DNA of 50,448 nucleotides from Flavobacteriales bacterium (GTDB lineage: Bacteria; Bacteroidota; Bacteroidia; Flavobacteriales_D; Sanyastnellaceae), in NCBI GenBank assembly GCA_947456965.1, contig CANGTU010000022.1, forward strand, positions 1 to 50,448, written 5' to 3'. Position numbers and translations under genes: made by a program. The number at the start of each line of letters is the position of its first letter. Within the stretch, counting starts at the first letter, position 1. This document shows positions 18,129-27,081 of this stretch, piece after piece. Below the pieces are notes generated by a model that was given only the letters and a program-made list of their open reading frames with translations, ran no database searches and was not told the DNA's origin.

Positions 18129-18857
18129 TCATCTGACGCTCGGATTGCGGAAATAGCGCTTGCTGTAATAGAGAGGTTGCGCTTGAATTTTAGCCATTTC
18201 ATCGCGGTTATACTTGAGCAATGCGTCATGGGCGGTCTTGCCTGAGTTGAAAAGTGCCACCAATGCAGGATAGGCGGCAAACTGCTTTTCAAACTTCTCC
18301 TTAGCCTTGTTTGGAAAGATGTTGAGTATTGTCGCATACGGATGTACCACACTGTCCCCGGGCATGATGAAATAGTGCGGTTGTCCATGAAGCCTGTCAC
18401 CCGGCTGGCCCGTGCTTGTGTCTGGCTCGTATTGATTAAGCACAGGAATGGGGCCCAGTTGTATTTTGTTGTCTTTGATAAAGGGCTCTAATACAAAGAA
18501 CATATACCTGTTTTTCTTAAAGTACTTGCTGACATGCACCCAGGTGTAAGTAATCATATCAGAGCTATCTGCTTTCATCCATCTCGAAATAGTCACGACG
18601 ACCATCTTTATTTCTTTCGGCTTGAACTGATGTTCGATTCCATCATCCGTTATCAGGCCTGCTTCTTTAGAGAGGCTTGCATATTTGGGTAGCCTGTCGC
18701 GATATCGGCCATCATTCGTATATCCGTGAAGAGTATCTCCATTATTCAAAACAATGTAAACAGGAGTTTTTTCAAGATACTTCCATTCTGTTTCATGTTG
18801 AGCAACCAGCCTGCAAGTAGCTATTGACAATAACAGGCAGAGTGATTTTCTTCTCAT
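18129..18857 (-). CDS. Hypothetical secreted protein
   Basis: This protein has 242 residues from the ATG at 18857, which opens a signal peptide (MRRKSLCLLLSIATCRLVAQ) typical of Bacteroidota, with a probable cleavage after VAQ. The frame continues to 19025, but those codons precede the signal peptide and look non-coding. The mature part begins with a short beta-strand region (YIVLNNGDTLHGYTND) like that of small exported proteins that describe a stored property, followed by a mixed region. The C-terminal third is helical and lysine-rich. No family recognised. It lies downstream of the terminator that closes the LPP20/CsgG cluster and is therefore probably a separate unit. Confidence 0.65.
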   Translation of the reverse strand: MRRKSLCLLLSIATCRLVAQHETEWKYLEKTPVYIVLNNGDTLHGYTNDGRYRDRLPKYASLSKEAGLITDDGIEHQFKPKEIKMVVVTISRWMKADSSDMITYTWVHVSKYFKKNRYMFFVLEPFIKDNKIQLGPIPVLNQYEPDTSTGQPGDRLHGQPHYFIMPGDSVVHPYATILNIFPNKAKEKFEKQFAAYPALVALFNSGKTAHDALLKYNRDEMAKIQAQPLYYSKRYFRNPSVR

Positions 18858-19022
18858 GTAAGTGAATTTATTGCCAGCCAAATGCATTTTGTTCATGCGG
18901 GAAAGATCTGTCTTTTTTTCATTGTGTTCAGTGATGTATGGACATAAGAAATAGCGGAGGGTCTCACTGAATCGCCATTCGCTGTGCTGCACAATTGTTG
19001 CAACACCATGGAAATCTTCAGG

Positions 19023-19058
19023 CATGAAAAAACCCCTCGGCCGAGGGGTTTTTTCATG
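19023..19058 (-). terminator. Perfect palindromic bidirectional terminator
   Basis: This is a 36-bp perfect palindrome: an 18-nt arm CATGAAAAAACCCCTCGG followed directly by its reverse complement. The GC-rich core CCCCTCGGCCGAGGGG is flanked by A6 and T6 tracts, so it can terminate in both directions. It lies 14 bp after the stop codon of the small LPP20-like lipoprotein gene. Confidence 0.88.
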
Positions 19059-19072
19059 ATTGGTTGCCGGAA

Positions 19073-19660
19073 TTAGCGGCGCTCGTTTTCGAGTTTCTCC
19101 ATTTCTTTTTCAAAGGTCTCCTTGAACTTCTCGTAGTTGTAGTCGGCCTTCAGCTTTTCGTTCTGGGACAATCCGCTGGAGTAAGCGTCCGCAATCTTCT
19201 GTCCACTCAGCTCGAGAGCGACATAGCTCACAAAGGTTCCGTCTTCACGTTGGGTCAGTTTTTCGCAGATTTCAATTGCTCCCCGGAGTTGCTGATCGAC
19301 AACTGTGCGGGCCATTTCCTGAAAAGTTTCTGTAACTTCCTCCTTGTTGTTGAACTCGGTAGAGTTGACAAAGTTGTCACCTACAATCTTCATGGTAGCG
19401 CTGATGGTTTTGGCCAGTTCGCTCATGGCGTTGGAACGCGCCTTCTTCTTAGCTGTCTCACGGTCCATGCTCTCACCTGTGGCGGTGGAACGGAAGGCTT
19501 CCTTGGTACTCATATACTGCTCACCGGCGCAGTATTCGGTGATCAGTACTTCACCTTTGGGCTTGGGTTGATCAACAACTTTCTTTTTCTTTTTGCATCC
19601 TGCACCCACCAGGGTAACCAGGGCAACAAGAATGAGAAGGGTAAATCTGTGCGTGTTCAT
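19073..19660 (-). CDS. Small LPP20-like lipoprotein
   Basis: This 195-residue protein has a signal peptide and lipobox (LVGAGC), so it is an envelope lipoprotein. A Lys-rich stretch follows the Cys. The core resembles the LPP20 fold: a strand with a Cys-containing ITEYCAGEQ, a helix rich in Ala/Lys (RETAKKKARSNAMSELAKTI), then helices and a strand VSYVALELSG. The C-terminus is a charged coiled coil (FKETFEKEMEKLENE). It is the last gene of the DUF4476-CsgG-LPP20 cluster, 63 bp after the larger LPP20 gene, with which it shares domain type. Role unknown; it is probably part of an outer-membrane assembly. Confidence 0.75.
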   Translation of the reverse strand: MNTHRFTLLILVALVTLVGAGCKKKKKVVDQPKPKGEVLITEYCAGEQYMSTKEAFRSTATGESMDRETAKKKARSNAMSELAKTISATMKIVGDNFVNSTEFNNKEEVTETFQEMARTVVDQQLRGAIEICEKLTQREDGTFVSYVALELSGQKIADAYSSGLSQNEKLKADYNYEKFKETFEKEMEKLENERR

Positions 19661-19723
19661 AGTCGTTGGTTTTGAATTGTGCTGTGTTTGTTTGAATAGC
19701 TTAAACCGATAATCGTGCCAAAT

Positions 19724-21118
19724 CTACAAAATCGCTTCCAGCAGGGAGTTGATGATCTCAGAATCAATACGTTCACGACCCCGCTTATAGGCCTCAATGC
19801 TGGCTGCATCGCGGTTCAGCTGGAGCCCTTTTATGCTGCCGATGGATTCCTTATACACCGTTTCTCCTGATTTGGGGTTGATCACGAGTACGGAAAGTTC
19901 CAGAAAGGCCACTGTGAAACCTTGAGACGAACCGCCCTCCGAAGTATTGGAGAGGATAGTCACGCGGTAGTCCGTTTCTGAAGGGCTTTGACTGATGCGC
20001 ATGCCTTTCTTGACAAGTGCGGACTGAAGTGCGGATGCGAGGGTGGTCCCCGATGAAGGTTGTCCATATACCCGCTCCGTGCTTTCGATAAAGAAGGATG
20101 GAGTGACGAGTTCTATAGGGACCTTACGGCTATCGGGCTTCACGCCCCGAACGAGACCAGTTTCAATGGTCTTGTCGAGATCTGGTGGAAGCATGGCCTC
20201 AACATCGATAGTCAGATCCAGCCAGTTGCCTTTGGCGGTGGTGCTCACATTGCTGATTTCGACGAATGCTTTGCCCGCCTGGTCCGTGATGAGTGCGCGC
20301 GGCTTCATAAAACGCTCGCGCTGGTAAGAGGAACTAAGGGAAATTCCGCGTGCCGGCATGCCGCCATAGGTAACCGAAACCGGGAACTGGGTAACATAAT
20401 TGTTTTCAGAGGAGAGCACTATCCGCTCTGCTCCGGGAACGATGGTCAGCTCTGTGACAACCCGCCTCAGCGAGGCATAGATTTCATTATCCAGATAAAT
20501 TTTTTGCCCATTGAGGTCAAACTCATTCACCTCATTCCAGTGTTCTTTAAGCGCAAAAAGTCCGCGCATATAAAGATCAATGGCAGCCGGGATATTAGCC
20601 GTGGACTCCGCTTCCAGCCCCTTCCGGTAGAAGTCGTGGGCTGCACTCATGGCCAGATTCTTCTTTTCTGCCTTGAGCCGGGCATATTCGGCCTTGCTCA
20701 ACCGGTAGTACACCCAGAATTCGTTCTTGTTTTCCCACTGTCCGGCGATCTCATAATTCTCAATCATCTCATCAGTGCTTGTGGCAATGGTGGAGATGAA
20801 TTCTTCGCTGAAGTTCTTATTCACCTCAAGTGCATTCAGGAAGGTTTCCCCTTGCACGCGCACACGGATTTCGGTGGCGAGGTCATTCAGGGCGTTCTTC
20901 TTGGCGATCGCCTGATAGTCCAGGGGCTGTGCAATCTTGCTGGCTGAGCCGACACCGATATAATAGACCGGGTTCCGTGGGCGCTGAGTCACCCATTCGG
21001 GCTGAGGTTCCTGTGGGGTTTCCACCGTGTTGCGGTTACCGCAACCCGCTCCGGCAAAGAGTACCAGCACCAGGAGCGAAGCGATGGATAGAAAATTCCG
21101 GTTGGCATAGTCCATCAT
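19724..21118 (-). CDS. LPP20 family lipoprotein (large)
   Basis: This 464-residue lipoprotein has a signal peptide ending in LFAGAGC. Residues of about 35-150 carry an LPP20-type domain (PEWVTQRPRNPVYYIGVGSA, then AKKNALNDLATEIRVRVQGE, then WVYYRLSKAEYARLKAEKK). The middle part is helical, TPR-like (HDFYRKGLEAESTANIPAAI). The C-terminal half is beta-rich with Ig-like character, followed by a segment (VKKGMRISQSPSETDYRVTI) similar to domains that handle secreted or periplasmic partners. Start ATG 21118 is 10 bp after the CsgG gene stop, so they are cotranscribed. LPP20-like proteins occur in flagellar and surface-structure assemblies (for example FlgP); here flagella are not expected. Confidence 0.8.
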   Translation of the reverse strand: MMDYANRNFLSIASLLVLVLFAGAGCGNRNTVETPQEPQPEWVTQRPRNPVYYIGVGSASKIAQPLDYQAIAKKNALNDLATEIRVRVQGETFLNALEVNKNFSEEFISTIATSTDEMIENYEIAGQWENKNEFWVYYRLSKAEYARLKAEKKNLAMSAAHDFYRKGLEAESTANIPAAIDLYMRGLFALKEHWNEVNEFDLNGQKIYLDNEIYASLRRVVTELTIVPGAERIVLSSENNYVTQFPVSVTYGGMPARGISLSSSYQRERFMKPRALITDQAGKAFVEISNVSTTAKGNWLDLTIDVEAMLPPDLDKTIETGLVRGVKPDSRKVPIELVTPSFFIESTERVYGQPSSGTTLASALQSALVKKGMRISQSPSETDYRVTILSNTSEGGSSQGFTVAFLELSVLVINPKSGETVYKESIGSIKGLQLNRDAASIEAYKRGRERIDSEIINSLLEAIL

Positions 21119-21128
21119 GTAGAAAGCT

Positions 21129-22526
21129 TTAGGGTACCAGGCGGAGCATTTCGCCCCCAATGTTCTTGGATACCACGGTGGTGACCTGGTTAAAGAGATC
21201 ATTGGAAAGCTCTGTCGTGTTTCTCAGTTGCTGGCGTCCGTTGAGCATAGAAGTCAACGACTGGCGGTCCTGCCTGCTCAGATTAACACCCGTTTGAGAG
21301 GCCGGATAGAGATCATTGGCATTACCATCGTATCGGGCATATAGTACCTCATCACGAACGCTTCGCTCGATGATATCCGTCTTGATAATTTCACCAGTCT
21401 GCAGCGAGATCAGCTTGTACTGGAAACTGATGCTCACGGATGAGGAGTTGTAGAATTCCGTGTACTTGACGGGCTTGTACCTGGTCTCGTAGTACACGTT
21501 GCCCTCATCGTTTGTGCGCTTGACCTGATAAGACTCGTAGCCATCACGAACCGTGCTGCGCACGTTACCGTTTTGGTTGGAGTAACTCAGCACGGTGCCC
21601 GTCAGTATGGCCTGCGCACCGGCGATTTGTCCGACCTGTACAGCAGTGGCTTCATCCACCGCGCCGCTCATCTGGAGCTTTTGTTCGTTGATGATGGTCT
21701 GCATGTGCTCACGATCCACCACCCGGAGAAAGGGATCCCGGATGCCGATCATGGCATCGAGCAAATAGGCAGATACACGCGCATCCAGCCCCGGAGTGGT
21801 TGTGGCGTTTGTAAACGGCATCATGGCAATGGTAAAGCGCCCCTTTTCAATACACTGATCGCGCATGTCACGGGCATCCCGATAGCTCGACTTACGGGCT
21901 ATCACCTTTTCGAAATGCTCATGGGCGGCCCGGTATTGCTTGTCCTGAAAGTGGAGCTTGCCCTCGTTGTAAAGCGGCTCGAGGTAGGCGATGTCCCCGA
22001 GTTCAGCGGCATCCTTATAGTTGGGGTCCAGACCGCGGATTTCCTTGAATCGGGTCTCGGCTTCCTGAAATTTTTGCTCCTCCAGCAGCTGGGTGCCTTG
22101 CTCATAGAGCTCCAGAAGATAGGCATTCTTGGCGTGCTCGTAATCGGTCAGGTAGAATTCAGCCATCTGCAACTCCACGCCCACCATCTTGATCCGGTCG
22201 CGGTAATCACGGGCAGCATGGAAGGAATACACGGCCTCTTTATTTGTCCCGAAGTTCTTAGCCCGTGCGAATTCATTCAGCATCCCGTTAAGCACCATCT
22301 GCCCGGTTTTTTTCATGCCGATCTGGGCATCCACGTTGGTGCGCTTCTTCAGTAGAGCCGTATAGTAACTGCCGGCTGCCTCGCTCATGAGGCCGGCTGC
22401 CTCCTGCTTGGCGCCAAGCTTGGTAAAATGCTTACTGCCGGAGCAGGCTGACAGAGTCAGGACCAGAAGAAGAGCAGCGTAAAGAGGGCGCATATAGAGA
22501 GTTTTCAAGGTCTTCGCTGATTTCAT
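21129..22526 (-). CDS. CsgG/HfaB-family lipoprotein with TPR-like N-terminus
   Basis: The product is 465 residues from ATG 22526; ATG 22493 gives a shorter signal peptide that also ends in the lipobox LTLSAC. Residues of about 35-230 are TPR-like helices (repeated A/Y-rich motifs such as EEQKFQEAETRFKEIRGLDP). The second half is CsgG-like: FTIAMMPFTNATTTPGLDA, then a DREHMQTIINEQKLQMSGAVD segment and IAGAQAILTGTVLS. CsgG and relatives are lipoproteins that form outer-membrane secretion pores (curli) or activate peptidoglycan synthases (LpoB). It sits between a DUF4476 gene and two LPP20 genes. No curli subunit or PBP is nearby. Confidence 0.83.
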   Translation of the reverse strand: MKSAKTLKTLYMRPLYAALLLVLTLSACSGSKHFTKLGAKQEAAGLMSEAAGSYYTALLKKRTNVDAQIGMKKTGQMVLNGMLNEFARAKNFGTNKEAVYSFHAARDYRDRIKMVGVELQMAEFYLTDYEHAKNAYLLELYEQGTQLLEEQKFQEAETRFKEIRGLDPNYKDAAELGDIAYLEPLYNEGKLHFQDKQYRAAHEHFEKVIARKSSYRDARDMRDQCIEKGRFTIAMMPFTNATTTPGLDARVSAYLLDAMIGIRDPFLRVVDREHMQTIINEQKLQMSGAVDEATAVQVGQIAGAQAILTGTVLSYSNQNGNVRSTVRDGYESYQVKRTNDEGNVYYETRYKPVKYTEFYNSSSVSISFQYKLISLQTGEIIKTDIIERSVRDEVLYARYDGNANDLYPASQTGVNLSRQDRQSLTSMLNGRQQLRNTTELSNDLFNQVTTVVSKNIGGEMLRLVP

Positions 22527-22616
22527 GCCAAACACAACTTCAGCGCGAAACTAAGCAAGGAACGGCTGATAGCGGGATCCTTCAGAGATACCAGGATCGG
22601 ATCAACGCAGGCGGTA

Positions 22617-23657
22617 TCACTTTGTTTCCAGAAAACTATTCAACTCTTCTGTGCTGCTGGAGAAGCTGAATGCATCACCTACCAGATAATAGTTGCCTTT
22701 GTCAGTGCAGTAGTCATAGGCAAACTTCGCAAAGTCCAGCTTGGTTTCCTCGAAGCCAAACGTACCCATAATGTCGACAATCTGAGTGGTAGAAAGACAA
22801 TTGGAGCGGGCAATCTGCTTGGCGGTGGACAGACGGGTCTCATCAAAACCCTTATCCGCCACCGATTGCTTCGCGCGATCGAAGGATGCCTTGTTCATGG
22901 GCACCGAGCAGCCAGGAGCAACGATTTCCTGCCTACCGGACTGGGGCTCAGAAACTGCAGCCGCTGGCTGAGCAGTGGTCGTTGTTGTTTGCGTTGCAGA
23001 GGTGCGGGTAACTGTGGTCGTGTTCTGCTCCACGCCCATCTCCATATCAGTTCCCGTGACGTTGACGTTAACGCCCATACTCACCCCGCCAACATTCATA
23101 TTGATGCCCACGCTTTCCGAGGCCGGCCGGGCGTTGGAGGTTGTGGAGGTTGTGGTGGTGCTGGTGGTACCGGTGACCGTAATAGTCTGGTTAATGCCCG
23201 TGCCACCGGCATTCATATTCATCTCTGAAGCTCCAGACCCGGGCTGGGATGCCGGAGTTTCATCATCGGCAGCAGCAAACCGCCGGGTGTCTTCGGTGGG
23301 TTCCTCCGATACCGCCGGCGAAGAGCCTATGGCCGATTCGCTGGTGCAGCGAAGTACGTATTCACCTTTCTTATTCATCTTGACCACATAGGTCACTTCT
23401 AAGCCTTTTTGCACCGCAAAGTTGGTGTTAGAGAAATCTGGAAGAGAGGGATCCTCGAAGTCAATACGAGCCTGGTAGAATTCACCGGTCAGCCCGCTGA
23501 CCTTCACATTCGCAGCAGGACTGTTGTTCTTCTTTTCCCCGTTGAGGAAAAGCGTGAATCGTTCGCCGTTTTCCGAAAACACAACGGCATTGGCAGTCTG
23601 GGACCAGACTCCTGAGCATGCAGCTAAAATGGCCAGAAGGGTAATAAGGATTTTCAT
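22617..23657 (-). CDS. DUF4476 domain-containing secreted protein
   Basis: This protein has 346 residues from ATG 23657, opening a signal peptide (MKILITLLAILAACSGVWSQ). The frame runs on upstream to 23987, but that part lacks any signal. An N-terminal beta domain (about 25-125) contains NGEKKNNSPAANVKVSGL and DFEDPSLPDF. The centre is low-complexity Thr/Asn/Met-rich, with two similar blocks (GINQTITVTG and GVNVNVTGTD). The C-terminal 90 residues are helical and match DUF4476 (FDRAKQSVADKGFDETRLST, CLSTTQIVDIMGTFGFEETK). DUF4476 is common in Flavobacteriales with unknown function. It is the first gene of the CsgG/LPP20 group, 90 bp upstream of csgG. Confidence 0.82.
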   Translation of the reverse strand: MKILITLLAILAACSGVWSQTANAVVFSENGERFTLFLNGEKKNNSPAANVKVSGLTGEFYQARIDFEDPSLPDFSNTNFAVQKGLEVTYVVKMNKKGEYVLRCTSESAIGSSPAVSEEPTEDTRRFAAADDETPASQPGSGASEMNMNAGGTGINQTITVTGTTSTTTTSTTSNARPASESVGINMNVGGVSMGVNVNVTGTDMEMGVEQNTTTVTRTSATQTTTTTAQPAAAVSEPQSGRQEIVAPGCSVPMNKASFDRAKQSVADKGFDETRLSTAKQIARSNCLSTTQIVDIMGTFGFEETKLDFAKFAYDYCTDKGNYYLVGDAFSFSSSTEELNSFLETK

Positions 23658-23846
23658 GAGTTCAGCTTTGGTTGGGTTAAAATTACAATTGACCATGCGT
23701 TCGTTGGCCAACCGTATGCCAAAATAGAACCTCCGGTAGCTCAGGTCGTGAAGGATTCCCAGTCTCGCGGAAGAGCAGACTACCTTTGGCACCCGGAAAC
23801 CGGTGCTCCGTTCCCTTTGGATCGCCATCCGGGTAAATCCACACGC

Positions 23847-25181
23847 ATGAAGACCATCCTGCTTATAGGCGCCGGCAGAAGCAGTGCACACCTGATCCGC
23901 TACCTTGTTGAACATGCCGGAGCGGAGAACTGGCATATTCGCATCGGCGATCTGGATGTGGAAGGGACGCGCCATCGCGCCGGTCATGCCGGGTGCACCG
24001 AGGTATTTTCACTGGATGCCTCCCATGCAGAAGACAGGAGAGGAGCCATGGCCGAAGCTGACCTGATCATTTCCATGCTTCCGGCGTCCATGCATGTGGA
24101 GGTTGCCCGTGACTGCATTGCCTTGAAAAAGGATGTGATCACGCCGAGCTATGTAGCGGACGAGATGTGGCCGCTGGATAAAGAGGCGCGGGAAGCAGGA
24201 ATATTGATTCTTAACGAGATGGGTGTGGACCCCGGCATTGATCATATGTCGGCCATGAAACTCATTGATGGTATCCGGGCGCGCGGCGGACGGGTGAAGA
24301 GTTTTGAGTCATACACTGGCGGGCTGGTCGCTCCGGAAAGCGATACCAATCCATGGCATTATAAGGTGACCTGGAATCCGCGCAACGTGGTCCTGGCAGG
24401 AAGCGGGGGCACGGCCCGCTACCGGCATGCCGGTATGCTGAAATACATTCCTTATCCCCAGCTGTTCAGCCGGGTCACTCCCGTGGACGTGCCCGGCTAT
24501 GGTCGGTTTGAGGGGTATGCTAACCGTGACTCTCTGAAGTACCTGGATGTATATGGCTTGCAGGGTGTGGACACCCTTCTGCGCGGAACCTTGCGCAAGG
24601 ATGGATTCTGCTCGGCCTGGCAGGCTCTGGTGGAGCTCGGACTCACGGATGATACGTTCGCAATACCGGATGCGGCCGTCCAAAGCTGGAGGATGCTGAC
24701 GGCTTCATTTGCCCCCATAACCTCTTCTTCCCGGTTGGAGCAAGACCTGGCACAGGCCTTTGGCTGGAGTCATGAAGTTCTGGAGCGCCTGATATGGCTG
24801 GGCATCTTCGAAGACCGGCCATTGGGAATCAGCTCAGGATCACCGGCAGCAGCCCTTCAGCGCCTTATCGAAGAGAAGTGGAAGCTCAGCCCGGGTGACA
24901 AAGACCTGCTGGTGATGTGGCACCGCTTCGTGGCTGAGGAAGGAGGAAGCCGCTATGAACTCACCTCATGGCTTACCACCGAGGGCGAAGATCCGACCTA
25001 CACGGCGATGTCGCGTACCGTTGGTTTGCCCATAGGTATCGCAGCACGCCGCATCTTACGGGGCGAATGGCACATGAAGGGTATAGTCTTGCCCGTTATT
25101 CCAGAGATCTATTTACCCGTTCTCGACGAGCTGGAGTCCTTTGGAATTACCTTCCGCGAATCCATTTCACCCCTGGACTGA
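23847..25181 (+). CDS. Saccharopine dehydrogenase/reductase-like (LYS9-type)
   Basis: This 444-residue protein starts at ATG 23847, giving a Rossmann fold N-terminus (LLIGAGRSSAHLIRYL). Landmarks are DLIISMLPASMHVEVA near 68-85, YVADEMWPLDKEA near 100, NEMGVDPGIDHMSAMKLIDG near 120-140, the YTGGLVAPES motif near 155, and a C-terminal region with YTAMSRTVGLP. These match saccharopine reductase (glutamate-forming, LYS9-like) and the LysW-independent alpha-aminoadipate family. Whether it serves lysine synthesis or degradation cannot be told from one gene. The stop codon overlaps the next gene's start. Confidence 0.85.
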   Translation: MKTILLIGAGRSSAHLIRYLVEHAGAENWHIRIGDLDVEGTRHRAGHAGCTEVFSLDASHAEDRRGAMAEADLIISMLPASMHVEVARDCIALKKDVITPSYVADEMWPLDKEAREAGILILNEMGVDPGIDHMSAMKLIDGIRARGGRVKSFESYTGGLVAPESDTNPWHYKVTWNPRNVVLAGSGGTARYRHAGMLKYIPYPQLFSRVTPVDVPGYGRFEGYANRDSLKYLDVYGLQGVDTLLRGTLRKDGFCSAWQALVELGLTDDTFAIPDAAVQSWRMLTASFAPITSSSRLEQDLAQAFGWSHEVLERLIWLGIFEDRPLGISSGSPAAALQRLIEEKWKLSPGDKDLLVMWHRFVAEEGGSRYELTSWLTTEGEDPTYTAMSRTVGLPIGIAARRILRGEWHMKGIVLPVIPEIYLPVLDELESFGITFRESISPLD

Positions 25182-25699
25182 TGGTACTCCGTCTGCTTAT
25201 ATGTCTCATCAGTCTGCTCGCTCTTGACGCAGCAGCTCAGCACTGCCCGCCGCTGCCTGATCCCTCGGCGTGGAAGCAGGCAGAAGATTTCAGGCGGAGC
25301 CGGGATAGTGTGGAGAAGGTGTTGGGCTGGTTGTGCAGATCACCCTTTTCCGAACATCGCCTGAAGCGCAGTGAAGCAAATGCATGTGTGCTGCTTTGGA
25401 TCGCAGGCGCTACCGACCTGCGGGTAGAAGTCGATACACGAGTCCTGCCCTTCGTACAGGAAGATGAAGAACTCCTGTATTCCGTGATTCATGGGATGGC
25501 GCTCTATCAGATGAGGCATCCCCGGGAGACAGACCCGGTGCGCCTCCATGCCGAAGGTATCGCTGTGCTGGCAGCGCTTGCCAGCCAGAGTGAGACCCTC
25601 AGCGAGGCGAAGTACATGCGCGAAGTGTTGCGGGCATGGCGGAGAGAGCGGATAGAGGACTATGTTCGCGAGCAAATCTCCGAGGCCAGGCGCCATTGA
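25181..25699 (+). CDS. Small secreted protein translationally coupled to saccharopine reductase
   Basis: This 172-residue protein starts at the ATG that overlaps the previous stop codon by one base (TGATG), implying translational coupling. The N-terminus is a signal peptide (MVLRLLICLISLLALDAAAQ). The mature part is mostly helical with two Cys around residue 23 and 50 and a run of Leu/Glu helices. No family recognised. Being coupled to a cytoplasmic dehydrogenase while bearing a signal peptide is unusual, so its role is open. Confidence 0.7.
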   Translation: MVLRLLICLISLLALDAAAQHCPPLPDPSAWKQAEDFRRSRDSVEKVLGWLCRSPFSEHRLKRSEANACVLLWIAGATDLRVEVDTRVLPFVQEDEELLYSVIHGMALYQMRHPRETDPVRLHAEGIAVLAALASQSETLSEAKYMREVLRAWRRERIEDYVREQISEARRH

Positions 25700-25795
25700 A
25701 CAGGCCGGGATCGGATTGGTTTAATCAGCCGGGGTTCAGAAATGCACGGGCAGTGGAGCAAGCCCATGACAGATACCCGATTGAAGAAAAAACAA

Positions 25796-27010
25796 ATGAA
25801 ACAATTTGATATCCCCAATCACTTCCGTTCACCCGTCATCGGCAGGGTGAAAGAGTGGCGTCGTGTAAATGATCCGCGTAAGAAGGATTTTTCTCCTACT
25901 CGAATGGATCTGGGTAGTGTGGAGTTGATCATTCCCCGCCACATGGGTTTTTGTTACGGAGTTGAAAATGCCATCGAGATTTCCTATCGTGCACTTCGGG
26001 AAAACCCGGGCAAGCGCATTTTTCTGCTGAGTCAGATGATTCACAATCCAGCGGTGAATGCCGATCTGGAGGCCCTGGGGATCCGGTTTATTATGGATAC
26101 CGAGGGCTTTCAGTTTATTCCATGGGAGGAGATCACCAAGAATGATGTGGTCATTACACCGGCTTTCGGCACTACGGTGGAAATCGAACATATGCTGCGC
26201 GAAAAAGGGGTGGAGCTGGCAACGTACAACACCACCTGTCCATTCGTGGAAAAGGTTTGGAAGCGTTCCGCCGAGATTGGAAGCAAGGGGTTTACCGTAA
26301 TCATCCACGGCAAATATCGGCACGAGGAGACGCGCGCGACCTTTTCACACAGTTACCAGAACGCGCCGTCGGTAGTGGTGAGGGACCGCTCCGAGGCCGA
26401 GGAACTGGCTCGTGCCATTCGCGGTGAGATGGGCCGGGAGGCCTTTTTCGAGCGCTTTGCTGGAAAGTGTTCTGAGGGTTTTGACCCCACCACCGACTTG
26501 CGTCACATGGGTGTTGTCAACCAGACCACCATGCTGGCCTCAGAGACTCAGGAAATTGCAGACTTCATCCGGGAGGTCGTGACTGAACACCATGGCCCGG
26601 GTCATTTTGCCGACACCCGGGATACCTTGTGTTATGCGACTAACGACAATCAGGAAGCCACACTGGCGGTGCTTTCCTCGGAGGCTGACCTCGCGCTGGT
26701 GGTGGGAGGATTCAATAGTTCCAATACCGCACAGCTGGTGACTATCCTGTCAGCGCGTATGCCCGTTTACTACATTCGGGGAGAGGAAGATTTCAATGCC
26801 GATGCTATCACACACTTCGACTACGAAAATCGTCGGGAATGCGTCAGTAAGGAATGGATACCCGCTCATCGTCCGCTCCGTGCGGTAGTCACAAGTGGCG
26901 CATCATGCCCTGATGCGGTGGTGGAGGCGGTCATGCGCAAGTTCAATGCCCTGGCCGGGGGCGAGCGCTCGCTGGAGGACGCGGTTCATCACCTTGTACA
27001 GCAGGGCTGA
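25796..27010 (+). CDS. ispH: 4-hydroxy-3-methylbut-2-enyl diphosphate reductase (long form)
   Basis: This 404-residue enzyme is longer than the roughly 310 residues of E. coli IspH and resembles the cyanobacterial/plastid long type. The three [4Fe-4S] cysteines are C53 in GFCYGVENAI, C148 in NTTCPFVEKVW and C279 in DTLCYATNDNQEA; substrate-binding histidines lie in IHNP (H83) and IIHGK (H171). It makes IPP and DMAPP in the last step of the methylerythritol pathway, feeding the carotenoid genes further on. ATG 25742 and 25767 are in frame upstream, but MKQFDIPNHF gives the usual N-terminus. The next gene, mutL, has its own promoter. Confidence 0.93.
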   Translation: MKQFDIPNHFRSPVIGRVKEWRRVNDPRKKDFSPTRMDLGSVELIIPRHMGFCYGVENAIEISYRALRENPGKRIFLLSQMIHNPAVNADLEALGIRFIMDTEGFQFIPWEEITKNDVVITPAFGTTVEIEHMLREKGVELATYNTTCPFVEKVWKRSAEIGSKGFTVIIHGKYRHEETRATFSHSYQNAPSVVVRDRSEAEELARAIRGEMGREAFFERFAGKCSEGFDPTTDLRHMGVVNQTTMLASETQEIADFIREVVTEHHGPGHFADTRDTLCYATNDNQEATLAVLSSEADLALVVGGFNSSNTAQLVTILSARMPVYYIRGEEDFNADAITHFDYENRRECVSKEWIPAHRPLRAVVTSGASCPDAVVEAVMRKFNALAGGERSLEDAVHHLVQQG

Positions 27011-27029
27011 TCCTGCCCGTTGAATAGCG

Positions 27030-27037
27030 TACTTTTG
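27030..27037 (+). promoter_or_regulatory. Putative -7 element for the mutL operon
   Basis: TACTTTTG is an exact TAnnTTTG match, 44 bp before the mutL ATG at 27082. No clear -33 box is visible. Confidence 0.45.
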
Positions 27038-27081
27038 ATCCCCGCGTGAGGAGAGCCGCGCGGTGTGGTGAAGCTTCCGAG

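Noticed and set aside
21573-22355. A 260-codon plus-strand frame opposite the CsgG gene
   Set aside because: The CsgG/TPR protein on the other strand is supported by domains and lipobox.
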